Shown here in pieces: positions 1-10,936 of a stretch of 64,000 bases of DNA. The position numbers and the translations under genes were made by a program. The notes under the pieces were generated by a model, which was not told the origin of the DNA, did not search any database, and saw nothing but the letters and a program-made list of their open reading frames with translations. The DNA lies in assembly GCA_032622095.1 (NCBI GenBank), contig CP136064.1:45705573-45769572 (forward strand). The letters run 5' to 3'. This DNA comes from Siphonodentalium dalli. Its lineage: Eukaryota; Mollusca; Scaphopoda; Gadilida; Siphonodentaliidae. The first letter of the stretch is position 1; each line of letters begins with the position of its first letter.

Positions 1-892
1 CAGAAACCAAAAGCAAACACATGGATGGACAGACAAACAGACCAATGACACAATATGTCCTGCTTTTATTTTAAACAGGCATACAAAATTTGCACATTCA
101 TTGCCTGTCATGTCTGGGTTCTATAAAGTTCACAATTTGTTTATAAATTTTCAGTTTGCAGATTGGAATTAGCAGTATTAAATAAAAACAAAACTATATT
201 GAGACAGATCGCAGCATCTACAGAAATTTTAAATTTCAGAAATTTTCATTAAATGAAATGAGAATTCCGAGTGTTTCATGTCATGACTCATGCCCATTTC
301 TACCCCAGTATCAATTTGACAATCACGCCACAAAAAAAATTTCACTAGTGCAGTTACGTCGCTGAATACCGATGAGCATAATTCGAATGTGCTAGAATAT
401 GTGTGTCACTGCTGGTTAGGCTTTGTAAATCACTATTTATGTGCAAATGTATTCTAAAAAAGATCACAGGATGTTGTGTACTGTGAAAATTCTGGATTCC
501 AAAATATATTCGAAGTAGAAAACAGCAAACCACATTCTCAGATTACACCATGCAGCAGTTTTATCTGCATGTACATGTATAGATTTGTCAGCTAAAGGAA
601 TGTGAAAACAGATGACAGTTATTGGATATTCACTTCAAATTTATGGGGTTGAGGCCGAGAAAGATGTAGGAGTGGCTGAATCATGCGACACCACGACCAT
701 TTTATTTGGCAACAATTTGGAGATAAATTATTGTTTGGTAACTTTTATTTAAGTGATATGTTTTTATATTGAAGCATTTGCTTTCAACTAACAGAGAATA
801 AGGATCGGTAACTAAGGACACATTATAAACTGGGGACAATCGACTCATGCAAAGAAACAACAAAATTGGTTGTTTGGTGGAGGGGCTGACCC
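1..892. other. No gene recognised
   Basis: AT-rich non-coding sequence. I see no splice-flanked conserved reading frame, no recognisable transposon end and no RNA gene here. Confidence 0.5.
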
Positions 893-939
893 ATGGTAAG
901 GTCGCGGAAGGACTGGGTGGTCCCTAGATCATGCCACGA

Positions 940-1470
940 ATCTCTACTCTGGCCAACGCCCATACTAGTAGAGATCATATTCCACCAGTACCAGTATAAA
1001 ACACGGGAACTTTTTGATGTTCTGACAAGGAACATTATAACATTGATCAAACAAGACAGGCAGGGGCGCCGGAAGCATCCAAGGGCAGGGGGGCAGAGCC
1101 TACAAAAAGGGCACTTTTCCGCGAAAAAGGGCATTTTCTCCGCAAACTCGGGAAAATAACCATAAATTCATTGTGGTAAAAATCCCTATTTTAATGGTAT
1201 TTTTCGGTTTTTATGGCCGTTTTGTGATAAAATTGACAAAAAATTAATATTCCTTGTGAAATTGGTGGTATTTGGACCAAAAAAGTCACATTTTGCTATA
1301 AAAACACGAGATTAAACACACAAAAAGCATTTTCTGTCTCCAGAAAAAGAGCAAATCCTGCCCCCGCTCGCCCCCCTTGGTCAAGGGCAGGGGGGTCAGC
1401 TGCCCCCTCTGCCCCCCTCTTCCGGCGCCCCTGAAGACAGGGAATATATTTCTTTGTTAGTTAATACTTG
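940..1470 (+). repeat. Repeat related to the 5' region of LINE-A, split by a MITE
   Basis: The stretch around 925-1000 matches, with substitutions and small gaps, the minus strand of about 8270-8350, the region just upstream of LINE-A coding sequence. The shared core is ATCATGCCACGAA followed by CTACTCTGGC. It continues on both sides of the MITE at 1061-1433. No coding capacity is apparent. Its outer borders are not resolved. Confidence 0.5.
1061..1433. mobile_element. hAT-type MITE, 373 bp, 8-bp TSD
   Basis: The element starts CAGGGGCGCCGGAAG and ends with the exact reverse complement, giving a perfect 15-bp terminal inverted repeat (TIR). It is flanked by the identical 8-bp duplication AAGACAGG at 1053-1060 and 1434-1441. 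An 8-bp TSD and a CAGGGGCG-type end are hallmarks of hAT transposons. The inside is G/C-run rich near the ends, AT-rich in the middle and non-coding, so it is non-autonomous. Confidence 0.9.
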
Positions 1471-2880
1471 TTCCCCAATTAATATACTTCACATTAGGGG
1501 GTGGTCCCAGCTCAAGATTGCATGCTTTTCTGTGACTCAATGTGAGCTGATATCACAAAAATCATTGTATCTGTAGAGTTTTCAGTGAAGAGGCGCACTG
1601 CGGCACTGGGAAAAACATTGAATTAATTACCCAGGAGAAATTCCATTATTGTAAACGATGCAAACGGGGCCTTAGCCAGCGACCCATCCATCCGCCATTT
1701 GGACGGGCAGTTTACAGAGTGGACGGGCAGTTAAAAATTATTTTTGGTCATGTTTTTACCACCAATGTCCATAAGTATTGATGATTATGCAAAATTCATG
1801 GTCTCTATCATATCCCTGTGTAAAGTGTTAGCACATAACATGTAGAGTAAATTCGTCTTTGAGTTTGAGTTTTTCAAGTAGATATAAACAAATTTAGGAA
1901 AATGAGTAGCTGATCAAATTTCACCCAATGGGGGAAATATATTTCGTAGACTTTTTATCGCAACCTGACAAAGACTAAACTTGTGTATATATGTATGAAA
2001 TGTGACAGATAAAAGTACCATGTGTTCAGTAAAGGTACTCATATGGTTCTGAGCAGAAGTACATCTAGGGTCACCATGTAGTGGGGAAAAATCCAAAGAT
2101 TTTTTTGGGGGGACACCTGTCTTCCAGCTGAGAATTTTCACGTATAATTTGGGCTGACATAATTTTTTCAGATAGGACAACTGAACATGCAACTAAAGGC
2201 TCAACTGCAACTGCAGATTTATAAATTACACAGTACATTGTATATTGTTGAATTAGGTAATTATGCCTTGAAATACTGGAAAATTCAAGTTGATCAAATA
2301 CTGTCAACTAGGAATTTTAGGACATTCAGGCTTCTAGAGTTTGGGCACCCAAACCTGTAACAGGTATCAAAACAGTCCTGGATATTTCCCTGCCATGTAC
2401 AGGTGTGGGAGGGGGGATCATGGTACAGACCATTCAATTTATTTCAAATATTAGAAAATAAAAATGGAACAAAAAACTGTTCCCGGCCCCTTTTGTGTGT
2501 ATGATTGGGAGGAGGCAGTGTATATATAGGCCTTCTATTAGAGAATAAAGATGGCCCGAAATGGTGAAGTGACAGCTATCTCAAGAGTTAATACCCCAGG
2601 TGCATGATGGGTTGTGGATTGGTGGGCATAATTTGTTATCAAATAAGATATGTTGCTTCTGAGAAAACAGTGCTTTAACTACATAAGGAAAATCATCCTT
2701 GCTTAGATTGTTTTTTTCAACTCTATTAATCAATAAAATTTCATTAACTGACAATGGGATTTCATGACTTAAATTACCACACACAAATACATATACATTG
2801 GGCACCTTCACCTACAGTGAAGTACATTTTTAAGGAACAGGTAATACCGGTACTAATATAACAAAAACATGATTTGGGAT
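1442..2880. other. No gene recognised
   Basis: Non-coding sequence with short G runs near 2088-2112 and 2407-2415. The short open frames on either strand show no recognisable domain or conserved spacing. Confidence 0.45.
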
Positions 2881-2975
2881 GGTTTATAAATGGCCCTCCA
2901 GGAATGATTAACAGTCTGAGGGCTGTTAATAGGCCCGAGGGGTGTTAATCATTCCTGGATGGCCGTTAATAAACC
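2881..2975. repeat. Hairpin-forming inverted repeat, about 95 bp
   Basis: The left arm beginning GGTTTATAAATGGCC pairs with the right arm ending GGCCGTTAATAAACC. The inner parts GGAATGATTAACA and TGTTAATCATTCC pair exactly. The loop is about 30 bp. It resembles a small foldback MITE, but no clear TSD was identified. Confidence 0.6.
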
Positions 2976-3024
2976 AAGATGGAATGATGATGCCCGACAA
3001 AATGTTCTTACCAGGATTCGCGCT

Positions 3025-3067
3025 GCCACTTGCCAAATTTGCCAATGGCAAAAATAATTCACATTCC
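3025..3067 (+). repeat. Dispersed repeat, related to 52291-52335 (inverted)
   Basis: The roughly 40-bp block with CCACTTGCCAAATTTGCCAA recurs on the opposite strand at 52291-52335 in PEX5 intron 2, nearly unchanged. Its family is unknown. Confidence 0.55.
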
Positions 3068-3284
3068 TTGTCGATCGATCAGAATTCTTGATTTAATTTC
3101 GAATAGCGGTTGCCGCTAACTATTCCGACATTTTGAATGAGGTTTTGGTCATGCGACGATCGGTCATGTGACAAGCAAAACATGCGCGTTACCATCGTCA
3201 CGAGTCTGATTTTCCTCATGATATCAAACTCAGTTTGATCGGTCCGATTAAATCAGATCTGACAAAATCCGCTCCATTGTTAGG

Positions 3285-3354
3285 TGCACATGGTCCCGAT
3301 TGTCCCCGATTTATCCTGCAGCCAGATTAATAGGGGACAATCGGGATCGTGTGC
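3285..3354. repeat. Inverted repeat, 70 bp
   Basis: The arm carrying TCCCGATTGTCCCC pairs with GGGGACAATCGGGA across a loop of roughly 25 bases. The flanking GCACA and TGTGC extend the stem. It could be a cruciform or the remnant of a small foldback element. Confidence 0.5.
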
Positions 3355-3577
3355 GCCGACACTTACGTCTACAGTTACTCTCATACAATATCAAATGTGG
3401 GCTTTGTGAGGAAAATATTAATAACAACATTTTTTTTTAATTCAATGATCTTTCAATTAACTTTCTGAAATTTCTTTTCAATAGTTTGAGGCTTGAACAT
3501 TATGAGTGGCTTTAGATGCGGCAAACTCACAGAACCACGCAGTCTTCAAACATTTTAACTCCCTATTTATACTGAAT

Positions 3578-3893
3578 GGGTCACTCTCACCAAAAAAAGT
3601 GCTGAAGGGTACCGGTACACAGGTTTTGAAAATGTGCTGAAGGGTACACAGGTTTTGAAATCCCATTCTAAATCACTTTTAGTTTTCATGTCTGCCATGA
3701 TTTCGGTTAGAGAATAATTGTATATGTTCCAAGGGAAACTAAAATGAACTGAAAACGAACAACTGGTGGGTGCCAGACTTTCAGGAACACAGTTAAAGTA
3801 ACTTGATTATTCCCGATCACACACCCTGTGTACCCATCAGCACATTTTCAAAACATGTGTACCCGTCAGCGCTTTTTTTGGTGAGAGTGACCA
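3578..3893. repeat. Foldback repeat with arms of about 70-80 bp
   Basis: The left arm (3578-3661) begins GGGTCACTCTCACCAAAAAA and carries two tandem copies of a roughly 30-bp unit containing GTGCTGAAGGGTA and CACAGGTTTTGAAA. The right arm (about 3827-3893) is the diverged reverse complement, including the tandem units. The loop is about 165 bp. No TSD was recognised. The sequence right after it (3892 on, CAAGGGCGGATCTA) resembles a hAT end, but no partner end was found. Confidence 0.6.
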
Positions 3894-4434
3894 AGGGCGG
3901 ATCTACCATCCGGCGCACCCCCCCCCTATTTTCGCCATAGCAAGGATTTTTTTAACGTGTCCGGGCGTCGGAAAATATCGGGCCCGGCCCCATGTTTTAG
4001 GCGCCCAAAGTTTTTCTATAAACATAGATATACATGTAGCAATTCAAACTGTGCATGGGGTCAAATGTCTATTCCATCTATATATACATGTAGCAAAAGA
4101 AACGAGACGGCTACACTTTGGGATAAGCCGAAACAACTTATATATAGTCTGAGCATTCAAAATTGTACGGAAGTTTGCCTCGGACTATCAGTATCAAACC
4201 ATTGAACTGCACTGACGGCATTATATCATCGTAAAGAAATTATATATAGGTCTTACGTTATACATGGTTTACTATTAAATTGGATGATTTATTGAAGTTA
4301 TATGTCTACATAAAATAACACTTCCTGAAACGACATATATGTCGTTCTACTCCTCAACCGATAGACGACAAAGGCCAGGGTTAAGCTTAATCCAACTTCC
4401 AAGTTAAGGTTTCCTGTCAAAAAGTTCCAAGGTT
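3894..4434. other. No gene recognised
   Basis: Non-coding sequence between the foldback repeat and the 3' end of LINE-A. Apart from the possible lone hAT-like end at its left edge I see nothing definable. Confidence 0.4.
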
Positions 4435-4501
4435 CTGTATCTGTATCTGTATGTGGTTTCAGTGCAGGATCCTGTCGGATGTATTAGCACACGGGATGAG
4501 A

Positions 4502-7027
4502 CTATGACGTGGTGTTAGATGTTGTTTCGTCCTCTGATGGAAGTAGAGAGCGCATAGAATCCTCTTCAAGATGGTTCCAGTCAAGAATAGTCCGTGGAAA
4601 GTAGGAATTTCGGAATTCTGCACGATCGGCCTTAATAATTTCGTAAGGTTTAGAGTTTATACACTCTAGGCTTTGCACAAAGTTATTTGCAGTGAAGCCG
4701 TCGAAATTTTTGGCCTTGATTTTTCTCCCACTTTGATGTTTAGGTATCAAGAGTCCTTTGGTGTTGATAGCTGGGACCAGTCCATCCACTATCTTGCCAA
4801 ACAATTGCACTCTTTGGTCTGTCCTCCTGCCTTCCAGGGTCTGCAGCATGAGATGTTTCCGCATGTTTGTTACAGCTCCTTCTTCTCTAGATGTATAATC
4901 ACCAGTGATAAACCTTACTGCCCTCCTCTGTATCCTCTCCAAATTTTCAATGTCTCTCTGCAGATGAGGGTCCCATACGACTGCTGCATACTCTAGTTTG
5001 GTGCGCACTAGTGTCTCATACGCGATTTGTTTGCTCTTTCCTGGTGCTCTTCTCAGGTTTCGGCGAATAAATCCTAGAGTGCTATTTGCCTTGCTTACTG
5101 TTTTCCCGATGTGAGGTGACCAATGCATGTCGTGGGATAATGTGACGACAAGATATGGGCTTTCTGTTACCTGTTGGAGTAGGTGATTGTCCAATTTGTA
5201 TCTAAATGATGATGTTGGCGTGATGGACAAAATATAACATTTCTTGGCATTGAATCGCATGCCCCATCGGTGTGCCCAGTTTCCAAGGTGTTCTAGGTCA
5301 CGTTGCAAGGTGATGTGGTCGTTTTGGTTGTTGATCGATCTGTAGAGCAGACAGTCATCGGCGAATAGTCTTATCTGTGATGAGACGCTATCTGGGAGGT
5401 CATTGATATGGCATAGGAAGAGAAGAGGACCAAGCACAGTTCCTTGGGGTACTCCTGAGTCGACCGTCATGTATTGGGATGATTCACCTTCGATGGTCAC
5501 TCGCATTTGGCGCTTTGTGAGGAAGGTTTCGAGCCAGGCAAGGAGGTTTCCATCAATACCATAACTTCGCATTTTTGCAAGCAGTTTCTTGTGTGGCACT
5601 GTGTCAAATGCTTTGGAGAAGTCGAGGATTGCAACGTCGGTTTGGATTTTGTTTTCTAAGTTAGTGAAGAAATCGGTGGTTGTGGTAAGCAGTTGGGTGA
5701 CGCAAGAGTGGCCTTTCCTGAATCCATGATTTAGTTCGGATAGGATGTCATGGTCTTCCAGATGGTTTATGATGTGGCGGCATATTATGTGTTCTAATAT
5801 CTTGCAACACACAGATGTAAGCGAGACCGGTCTGTAATTTTCGGCTTGGTGTACGTCCCCTTTCTTGTATATTGGTGCGATGTTTGCACTGAGCCAGTCG
5901 TCTGGTAGAATCCCTGTTGCAATGGATTTCTGGAATATGGTGGTAAGTCCTGGTGCAATTTCGTGTGCACATGTTTTCAGCACGATGTTTGGGATACCAT
6001 CAGGTCCGGGAGCTTTCCCTCGCTTTACGTCCTTCAGCAGTTTGGTTACACCGTCTACTACTATGTCCAGTTGTTCTATGCTTTCGGTGTCCTTGTTCAG
6101 TGGTGGTATACTCTCATCAGGGTTTTCTCTGGTGAATACTGATTTGAACTGCTGTACCAGAATGTCGGCCTTTCCCACACTGTCATCCACTAACTTCCCC
6201 TTGTTCTTTAAGGGTGCAGTGCCGATGTTGCCCTTGTTTTTAGTCTTCATGTAAGACCAGAATGGTTTGGTGCTTTTCTTCTCCATTCCATTGATCATGA
6301 TCTTGTTCAAGTGATCCCATTCTGCCTGCCGAAAAGCTCTCCTAGCTGTTTTTTGGAATTTTCTATATTTCTCCCACTTGTTCTTATCTTTGGATTTCTT
6401 CGCTTTCTTGTATAGGCGGCACTTTTTCTTTAGTATGTTCTTCAGTTTCTTGTTCATCCACGGGACTTGGTTTTGTTGTCTTGTTGGTATGCTGGGGACA
6501 TTTTCATGGATGGATTTCATGATGCCGTTTTTAAAGTCCTCCCATAGGCTGTTTGTATCTACTTCAGGGTTTTCTGCTAGGGTATTTATTTCCTTGCTCA
6601 AGTTTGTTATGTCTTCAGCTATCGTGGACCACTTCGCCTTTTTGAAAGCGTATGCTTTGCGCTTGATTTGTTTTTTGGTATACGGTTTAGTTGTACAATC
6701 CGTTACTACGATGTCATGGTCTGATATACCTGGTGTTGTGCTTGTTGCCTTGATCAAATCGGGGTTGTTTGTCAGTACGAGGTCAAGGACATTTTCTTCT
6801 CTGGTTGGATTTCTCTGTACCTGCTTCAGTCCATGTTCAATACATATATCAATCAGTGTTCTCTGGACATCTGCGTCAGCTGCTCCTGATTTCACTACCA
6901 AGTTGTCCCAATTTATGTCCGGGCAGTTGAAGTCGCCTGAGATAATGATGTCCTTGTGATGTTTTACGTTGAGAGTGCGCAGCGATTTATTGAGTTCCGT
7001 CAGGTGTTTTACGTCTCGGTGTGGCAT
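4502..7027 (-). CDS. LINE-A endonuclease-reverse transcriptase (main ORF)
   Basis: An open frame of 841 codons encodes the C-terminal half of an apurinic-type endonuclease, then a non-LTR reverse transcriptase, which together carry out target-primed reverse transcription. Endonuclease signatures are GDFN (residues 31-34) and SDHD (102-105). RT signatures are APGPDG (339-344), YRPVSLTS (398-405), DFSKAFD (469-475), SGVPQGTVLGP (524-534) and the catalytic FADD (555-558). The last 200 residues are the C-terminal region usual for CR1/L2/Jockey-like elements. The frame is long and intact, but its ATG lies inside the endonuclease. The start of that domain lies upstream in other frames (7028-7498), so this copy cannot make the whole protein. 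Confidence 0.88.
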   Translation of the reverse strand: MPHRDVKHLTELNKSLRTLNVKHHKDIIISGDFNCPDINWDNLVVKSGAADADVQRTLIDICIEHGLKQVQRNPTREENVLDLVLTNNPDLIKATSTTPGISDHDIVVTDCTTKPYTKKQIKRKAYAFKKAKWSTIAEDITNLSKEINTLAENPEVDTNSLWEDFKNGIMKSIHENVPSIPTRQQNQVPWMNKKLKNILKKKCRLYKKAKKSKDKNKWEKYRKFQKTARRAFRQAEWDHLNKIMINGMEKKSTKPFWSYMKTKNKGNIGTAPLKNKGKLVDDSVGKADILVQQFKSVFTRENPDESIPPLNKDTESIEQLDIVVDGVTKLLKDVKRGKAPGPDGIPNIVLKTCAHEIAPGLTTIFQKSIATGILPDDWLSANIAPIYKKGDVHQAENYRPVSLTSVCCKILEHIICRHIINHLEDHDILSELNHGFRKGHSCVTQLLTTTTDFFTNLENKIQTDVAILDFSKAFDTVPHKKLLAKMRSYGIDGNLLAWLETFLTKRQMRVTIEGESSQYMTVDSGVPQGTVLGPLLFLCHINDLPDSVSSQIRLFADDCLLYRSINNQNDHITLQRDLEHLGNWAHRWGMRFNAKKCYILSITPTSSFRYKLDNHLLQQVTESPYLVVTLSHDMHWSPHIGKTVSKANSTLGFIRRNLRRAPGKSKQIAYETLVRTKLEYAAVVWDPHLQRDIENLERIQRRAVRFITGDYTSREEGAVTNMRKHLMLQTLEGRRTDQRVQLFGKIVDGLVPAINTKGLLIPKHQSGRKIKAKNFDGFTANNFVQSLECINSKPYEIIKADRAEFRNSYFPRTILDWNHLEEDSMRSLLPSEDETTSNTTS

Positions 7028-7498
7028 GTAAAAGGCTGCAAGATAGAGGTCTTTCTTGGCTGTGGTTTTTATCTTTGCCCACTCAACCTTCAGTCTGTAA
7101 CAAGGTCTGAAAGTTCAACTGTTGGTATTGAATCCTGTGTACAGATGAAGACGCCTCCCCCTTCGGTGCTTCTGTCGTTTCTGAGCACATTAAGATTTGG
7201 TGGGAAAATCTCTGAGGATTTAATAGCGTCAGCAGAAGTGGGTCTACCTGGTTTCACTCCTCTCAGCTAGCCACGATTCCGTGCCTATGATGATATCTGG
7301 CTTGATGTAGTTTATTGCAGCTGAGAATTCTGATCTGTTTTGTTGTACGCTTCTACAATTTGTTGTCATTATCCTCATATTGTGTTTGTCGGGGAGTTCA
7401 TATATTTGGTTGGACGAGCTGGTGCGTTCACTCGATGATATTTGAATTCCTTTCCTCGTACTGAGTCGTAGCTGTAGCAGTGGCAGGGGTGGCGCCAA
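7028..7498 (-). pseudogene. LINE-A endonuclease N-terminus, frameshifted
   Basis: The frame 7498-7244 encodes the start of the endonuclease domain (MTTNCRSVQQ, then PDIIIGTESWL, whose Glu is a typical catalytic residue). It ends soon after WLAERSE. The continuation (GGGVFI, usual for this family) is in a second frame, and another shift near 7095-7100 restores the frame of the main ORF. Two small indels therefore break the endonuclease. This is what marks the copy as inactive despite the intact RT. Confidence 0.75.
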
Positions 7499-8234
7499 GG
7501 GGGGGTCAGGGGGGGGGGGCTACAGCCCCCCCGTCGGGGATGGTCAGCCCCCCCGTCGGGGATATCTGCCAAATTCGTCGGGGAGATAAAATTATGCAAA
7601 GAAGATAAAGCATTATATCATGCTTACTAGTACTTCCCCGGGATAGATTATTACTTGAGGGATTTAAAGAATAATAACACAACATAAATTGTGGACTGGA
7701 TAGAATTTTAATTCAGTGGATTATGGGATAATCCTCATCCAACTTTGTTCTCTCCTTCAAATAGCTTTCTGCATCAATTTTTCACATCGTATGTTACCTG
7801 AACAAATTTACATCTATTATACGCTCCTAAATGATGTTCACGGACTCATGGTTCATCCGTCTTTGTAAGTTGATCCAACTACCCGTGGCGAAAGATTTAC
7901 GGTGAGTTAACTTAAGATCAATTCCATATTGTCATTACTATTGTATATGCTGATTTTTTTTCCCAAATACTCAAGTAAAAGTGACAATTATGATCCCCTA
8001 GAACAGTGTGTATGTTGACACCAGAACACTCCAGAATCGATCTCACTCTCAGGCTATGTATTTTCAAAATTTTCGTGGGGGAGGTCCCCCAAACCCCCCG
8101 TGTGAGAGGGGACACCCCTCTCGCGCTCTCCCCGGGGCTGCCTTCGGCAGCCGCCGATGACCTTCGGTCACCGGTCTAGCCCCCCTGTCGGGGACCATAG
8201 CCCCTCCGTCGGGGAAATCCTGGCGCCACCCCTG
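7484..8234. mobile_element. hAT-type MITE, 751 bp, nested in LINE-A
   Basis: The TIR CAGGGGTGGCGCCA is perfect over 14 bp at both ends. The identical 8-bp TSD AGCAGTGG lies at 7476-7483 and 8235-8242. Subterminal GTCGGGGA-type repeats occur near both ends (7530-7585 and 8186-8220). Length, termini and TSD fit a non-autonomous hAT element. No transposase is encoded. It is younger than the LINE it interrupts. Confidence 0.92.
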
Positions 8235-8360
8235 AGCAGTGGTCGTCTGATGTGGCGATGAAGCAGCTGGGTAGAAAATTATCTCTATGGTCGTTAGCCA
8301 GAGTAGATGTTCGTGGCATGATATAGGTGCCCCATCCCCACTTTCACCCACGAGAGACAA

Positions 8361-9031
8361 TAATGTTTATTTGTAGTCGCCGATCCGCTTCCTGATTATA
8401 ACAAAAACCGGCGTTGAGTTGTTTTTTATTCAGACTCCGATTCGACATCCCATCAAATTATCCATTCTAAGTTCCTATTTCTAAACAAAAACACCGGAAT
8501 CGTGATGACTATCTATTTTGCAATTAAATCTTATGTTTTAACCCATATATTATATAAAAAAAACAATCTATTAAAGATAAAATTAGTTGCAAAATACTTG
8601 CCTCTGCTTGTCGCCATGTATTTGTTTTCATCACGTTCCTTGCTCCTGATTGGCTGCGTGTTTTTGACAAATCAAAAAGTGAACCTGGGAACGGATACAT
8701 TCAAATTTATCCCCAAGATGAAAAATTATATATATATAATTATATAAGGTGCTTTGCGATGTATGGTCAAAAAACTAAAACAAAACAAACATAAAAACAA
8801 AAAAAATCTGTAAACACAAAAAATCAAATAAACAGAACAAAAATTTAAAGCCCCCCCCCCCCCAAAAAAAACTCACAGAAGAAACAAACAAACAAACGTA
8901 TACACAAACATACAAACAAAACTAAAAAAATTGTGATCTTGTGCTCTGAAAATGTGACAGGAATATCTCCCTTTGTTTAGAAAAAAAAATGCATGTTGAA
9001 CAGTAAACCAGACCAAATGAAATTATTCGAC
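8361..9031. other. No gene recognised; A-rich simple sequence and a poly(C) run
   Basis: Low-complexity A-rich tracts with CAAA-like repeats (about 8770-8935), a C run of about 14 at 8851-8864, and a TATATA tract around 8728-8745. No coding signal. Confidence 0.5.
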
Positions 9032-9499
9032 AAAACTCATCTCAATTACTATTTCAATGGCTTCGGGGGTCAAAAATATTTGATTCGAGTCGAGGAAGTC
9101 ACCCATCAAAGCTCAGATTTGTTAGATATCGATTTTAGAAATCTATTATTTTTCATTATCGGGAATTCTTTCTGGCCCAGTACGTAGTCAAAATTGCGTG
9201 ATTATTACCACTTGGTTTTAGAGTTATCCATCCTTGTCTGTTTGAATAGAGTTTTGGTGTAATCATCTCGAGCAGGTTTCAAAATTGACGGCAATTATTA
9301 GTACTCATCTCGAGAAATTAACACATTTCAAAAATCAATATCTAATAACTCTGAGCTTTGTTTGATGGGTTCCTCGACTGGAATCAAATATTTTTTACCC
9401 CCAAAGCCAAAGAAATAGTAATATAGGACCCTCTGATCGGATTGTTGTTGTTGGAATCTGTTGAGATGGGGACCCTCTTTACGGATTGAGTACCTTTAA
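9032..9499 (-). mobile_element. TTAA-family MITE (family E), outer end truncated
   Basis: A near-identical inverted copy of 10937-11413. Its inner end is CGGATTGAGTACCTTTAA, the family terminus plus the TTAA target. The outer end is lost at about 9032, replaced by unrelated sequence. TTAA targets are used by piggyBac and Kolobok elements. No transposase is present. Confidence 0.8.
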
Positions 9500-9729
9500 T
9501 ATACCCGTATAATTGAAGCAATAATTCAAATAGTTGTTTTATTCATTGACCATTGACCGTGGATATTTATTCTTAAAGGGACCAATTAGGCCTTCGTAGT
9601 GGGTATATAGGCCTAAATGTGCAATATATATATATATATATAGTCTGCAAAACATCATCACTATATGAAGAACATGGAGAAATATATCAACTTTGTTCAA
9701 GTTTTATATTAATTATTGATAGTTCTGCA

Positions 9730-10160
9730 TTAAAGATGCATAATCCGATTAAACGCCCCTCAATTACTCTTTATTCGGATTCGGGGGTAAAAAAAATATT
9801 TTATTCGAGTCGAGGAACTCACCTATCAAAGACTAATTAGATATCGATTTTTGAAATCTATTATTTTTCACCATCGAGTCTTATTAGTGTCCCAGTAAAA
9901 AGTCGACGAACCGACGGTCTCGTACCAAATTGAGGATGAAGATGGATAACTCTAAAATCAAGAGGCTTTGTGTTGATAATAATTAAGGCCAAATTTTGTC
10001 GAACAACATGTTGATAAATAACACGTTTCGGGCAATTTTATACTATATAGTTGACTGGTTGACATTAATTTTGGGCAATTAATCGATTCGGAAAGCTGTT
10101 GTTGTTGGAATCTGATTACCAAATATATGGGAACCATCGAATCGGATTGAGTACCTTTAA
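9730..10160. mobile_element. TTAA-family MITE (family E), diverged copy
   Basis: Bounded by TTAA at 9730-9733 and 10157-10160, with ends resembling TTAAAGGTACTCAATCCG (left end mutated). The inside shares GAGTCGAGGAAC, GGATAACTCTAAAA and CCAACAACAACA-type segments with the other copies, so it is an older member of the family. Non-coding. Confidence 0.7.
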
Positions 10161-10274
10161 ATATTGAGTCACAATATATAATCGCTTGTACCAAATTTCA
10201 CAAAGAAATTCATGATAGATTTTGAGAAAATAATTTTTAAATTACCAGGAAATTCTGGTAAAACGTGCGTCTGA

Positions 10275-10562
10275 CCCTTAGAAAAGCGAATATGCCCTGT
10301 ATGCAAACAGAATAGAATTGAAACGAAGATACATTTTGTCATGGAATGCGATGCATATAAGGATCTCAGACATAATTTGTTCGAAACGATTGGAAGAAAC
10401 GAATCGAATTTTTACAAGATGAACGAAGCGAACAAATTTTTAAATATCATGAAAAACAAGCATGGGAAAATAACTGCTTATGTGTGCAACGTGATCCGGT
10501 TATTCTTCATTCGGAGAAAACAGCTCATTAGTAGAACTTTGACAATTGCAAATGTGTCATGA
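10275..10562 (+). pseudogene. LINE ORF2 C-terminal fragment with CCHC knuckle
   Basis: The frame is open from 10275 and encodes CPVCKQNRIETKIHFVMEC, a Cx2C...HxxxxC zinc knuckle of the kind found at the C-terminus of Jockey-like and related LINE ORF2 proteins, followed by about 70 residues to a TGA. The non-coding sequence after it ends in ATCTATCTATCTA at about 10668-10680, consistent with a LINE 3' tail. This is a 5'-truncated insertion lying between two TTAA-family MITEs. No RT motifs remain. Confidence 0.6.
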
Positions 10563-10936
10563 TCAATATTAGAAATTAACTATATTATGTTTGTTATTAT
10601 GTTGTTTATGATATATATGTTCGTTATTTTCAATTGTGCAACTGCCATAAATTGGTGTATTGCAATATATCTATCTATCTAAATCCAGTCAAAAATGGCA
10701 AGAGATTTCAACAAAGAATTTCTCTGGATTTATCTGGTGAAAAATCAATGATTTTCGCAATATCACCATCTTCATTGTATGTAGAATAAGACTAAATATT
10801 AAGAAACGGCAAAAACAAAGGGTTTTAATACATTTGAAAGTTTGAAAATATTATTTCGGTACCAAGAACTGCTAGAATAATTAATAATTTCTCACAACAC
10901 TCCAATCACCATATAGCTTATTGTCTTGGCTCTATG

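Larger units (their letters stand above)
4435..8350 (-). mobile_element. LINE-A: non-LTR retrotransposon, CR1/L2/Jockey-like, interrupted
   Basis: This is a nearly complete minus-strand LINE. The endonuclease-reverse transcriptase frame runs from about 7498 down to 4502. The 3' end at about 4435-4452 is a short tandem tail (three ATACAG-like units on the minus strand), typical of CR1/L2-type elements rather than a poly(A) tail. The 5' part is split by the hAT MITE at 7484-8234. Sequence homologous to the upstream part continues to about 8350. Clade assignment from motifs alone is tentative. Confidence 0.8.

Noticed and set aside
3892-3930. A full hAT element starting CAAGGGCGGATCTA
   Set aside because: The terminus looks right, but I could not find the matching opposite end or a TSD within 3 kb.
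6378-6959. 193-codon plus-strand frame opposite LINE-A
   Set aside because: It is the antisense of the endonuclease/RT ORF. Its composition (Phe-, Ser- and Leu-rich) is what the reverse of Lys- and Glu-rich codons gives.
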